Below the pieces are notes generated by a model. The model had not been told where the DNA came from and made no database searches. It worked only from the letters and a program-made list of their open reading frames with translations. Of a DNA stretch of 64,000 nt, positions 63,163-64,000 are shown piece after piece. The stretch comes from Mesorhizobium sp. M2A.F.Ca.ET.046.03.2.1 (GTDB lineage Bacteria > Pseudomonadota > Alphaproteobacteria > Rhizobiales > Rhizobiaceae): positions 6,932,001 through 6,996,000 of the forward strand of contig NZ_CP034449.1 in the NCBI RefSeq assembly GCF_003952425.1. Reading direction: 5' to 3'. How positions within the stretch are numbered: position 1 is the first letter of the stretch; the number at the start of each line of letters is the position of its first letter. Made by a program: the position numbers and the translations under genes.

Positions 63163-63257
63163 TTATGGGCGACTGAATGCAAGCACCGTGCAGCGGCTTC
63201 GCGCTATCCTGATGAAAGATGGCCAAGCCCGGCCGCAACAGCTTTCGGAGGACTGCC

Positions 63258-64000
63258 ATGGGCCCCTTCCCGCACGACGCGCCACCCGCGAAAATCAGCA
63301 AGCAAAACCCGGCCGGCACCGACGGCTTCGAGTTTGTCGAATTCGCGCACCCCGAGCCCGCCAAGCTTGCCGAGCTGTTCACCCGCATGGGCTATACCGC
63401 AGTGGCCAAGCACCGGACCAAGGACATCACCGTCTGGCGCCAGGGCGACATCAACTATGTCGTCAATGCCGAGCCGGGCTCGCATGCGATGAAGTTCGTC
63501 GAGAAGCATGGCCCTTGCGCCGCCTCGATGGCCTGGCGCGTGGTCGATGCCAAACACGCCTTCGAGCACGCTGTCTCGAAGGGCGCGACGCCCTATGAAG
63601 GTACCAACAAGGCGCTCGACGTGCCGGCCATTGTCGGCATCGGCGGCTCGCTGCTCTACTTCATCGAAGCCTATGGCGAGAAGGGCTCGGCCTATGACGC
63701 GGAGTTCGAGTGGCTGGGCGAGCGCGACCCGAAGCCGGAAGGCGTCGGCTTCTATTATCTCGACCACCTCACCCACAATGTCTATCGCGGCAACATGGAC
63801 AAGTGGTGGGATTTCTACCGCGACCTGTTCGGCTTCAAGCAGATCCATTTCTTCGACATCGACGGCAAGATCACCGGCCTGGTGAGCCGCGCCATTACCT
63901 CGCCCTGCGGCAAGATCCGCATTCCGCTGAACGAATCCAAGGACGAGACCAGCCAGATCGCCGAGTACCTCAAGAAGTACAATGGCGAAGGCATCCAGCA
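63258..64000 (+). CDS. hpd: 4-hydroxyphenylpyruvate dioxygenase (N-terminal part, cut by window edge)
   Basis: The frame is open from the ATG at 63258 (CGGAGGACTGCC before it) to the right edge, 247 codons of about 370. It starts MGPFPHDAPPAKISKQNPAG and has FEFVEFAHPEPAKLAELFTR, VGIGGSLLYFIEAYG and YYLDHLTHNVYRGNMDKWWD, which contains the first iron-binding His. HPD makes homogentisate from 4-hydroxyphenylpyruvate in tyrosine breakdown. The other two iron ligands lie beyond the window. It is divergent from an Lrp-type gene. Confidence 0.95.
   Translation, partial: MGPFPHDAPPAKISKQNPAGTDGFEFVEFAHPEPAKLAELFTRMGYTAVAKHRTKDITVWRQGDINYVVNAEPGSHAMKFVEKHGPCAASMAWRVVDAKHAFEHAVSKGATPYEGTNKALDVPAIVGIGGSLLYFIEAYGEKGSAYDAEFEWLGERDPKPEGVGFYYLDHLTHNVYRGNMDKWWDFYRDLFGFKQIHFFDIDGKITGLVSRAITSPCGKIRIPLNESKDETSQIAEYLKKYNGEGIQ

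Overview
The window looks like chromosome from a Mesorhizobium-type member of the Rhizobiales. The DNA is uniformly GC-rich. It carries the cyclic beta-1,2-glucan pair ndvB/ndvA, a Zur-box-preceded zinc ABC operon of the AztABC type, a complete hut regulon, and short palindromic intergenic repeats of the kind scattered through rhizobial genomes. No rRNA, tRNA or CRISPR array was seen.

Positions 1-12,070 hold part of a prophage, entirely on the minus strand and running off the left edge. In transcription order it has a tyrosine integrase, an unknown protein, portal, a GTA-gp10-like tail chaperone, protease, HK97 capsid, a second chaperone-like gene, HNH nuclease, a three-repeat putative DNA-binding protein, gp6-type connector, gp10-like protein, DUF3168 tail terminator, head-tail adaptor, small and large terminase, and the start of the tape measure gene. 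The order is unusual: the terminases sit after the head-tail connectors, and no major tail protein, repressor, replication or early region is visible here.

Positions 12,300-28,000 hold mixed metabolic and stress genes. They include two genes under 60 codons, a frameshifted aldehyde dehydrogenase, a GNAT acetyltransferase behind an arginine-rich leader ORF and terminator, a YeiH-type exporter, a TetR/TetX-like pair with two operators, free methionine-(R)-sulfoxide reductase, a TacA/TacT-type toxin-antitoxin pair, and a Nudix/GlxA pair. These are followed by a catabolic cluster with a DddP/creatinase-like M24 enzyme, a cysteine hydrolase, an esterase and an orphan ABC substrate-binding protein, ending in a truncated TPR gene.

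Positions 28,000-35,750 hold a MoxR-DUF58 membrane cluster (DUF4129, DUF4350, MoxR, DUF58, SpoIIM-like, RDD) and a lower-GC pair that may be an immunity island. Next come D-lyxose isomerase, a DSD1/D-threonine aldolase-type enzyme, an isolated ccmC, then ndvA and the 8.6 kb ndvB.

Positions 49,688-57,820 are the histidine utilisation regulon (hutD, hutU, hutG, hutH, hutI against hutF, hutC) with a HutC-type palindrome in the divergent promoter. Positions 57,987-64,000 hold RidA, the aztABC zinc operon, two YeeE/YedE-type sulfur transport proteins with a DUF442 phosphatase/sulfurtransferase-like protein, and an Lrp-family regulator divergent from hpd, which is cut by the right edge.
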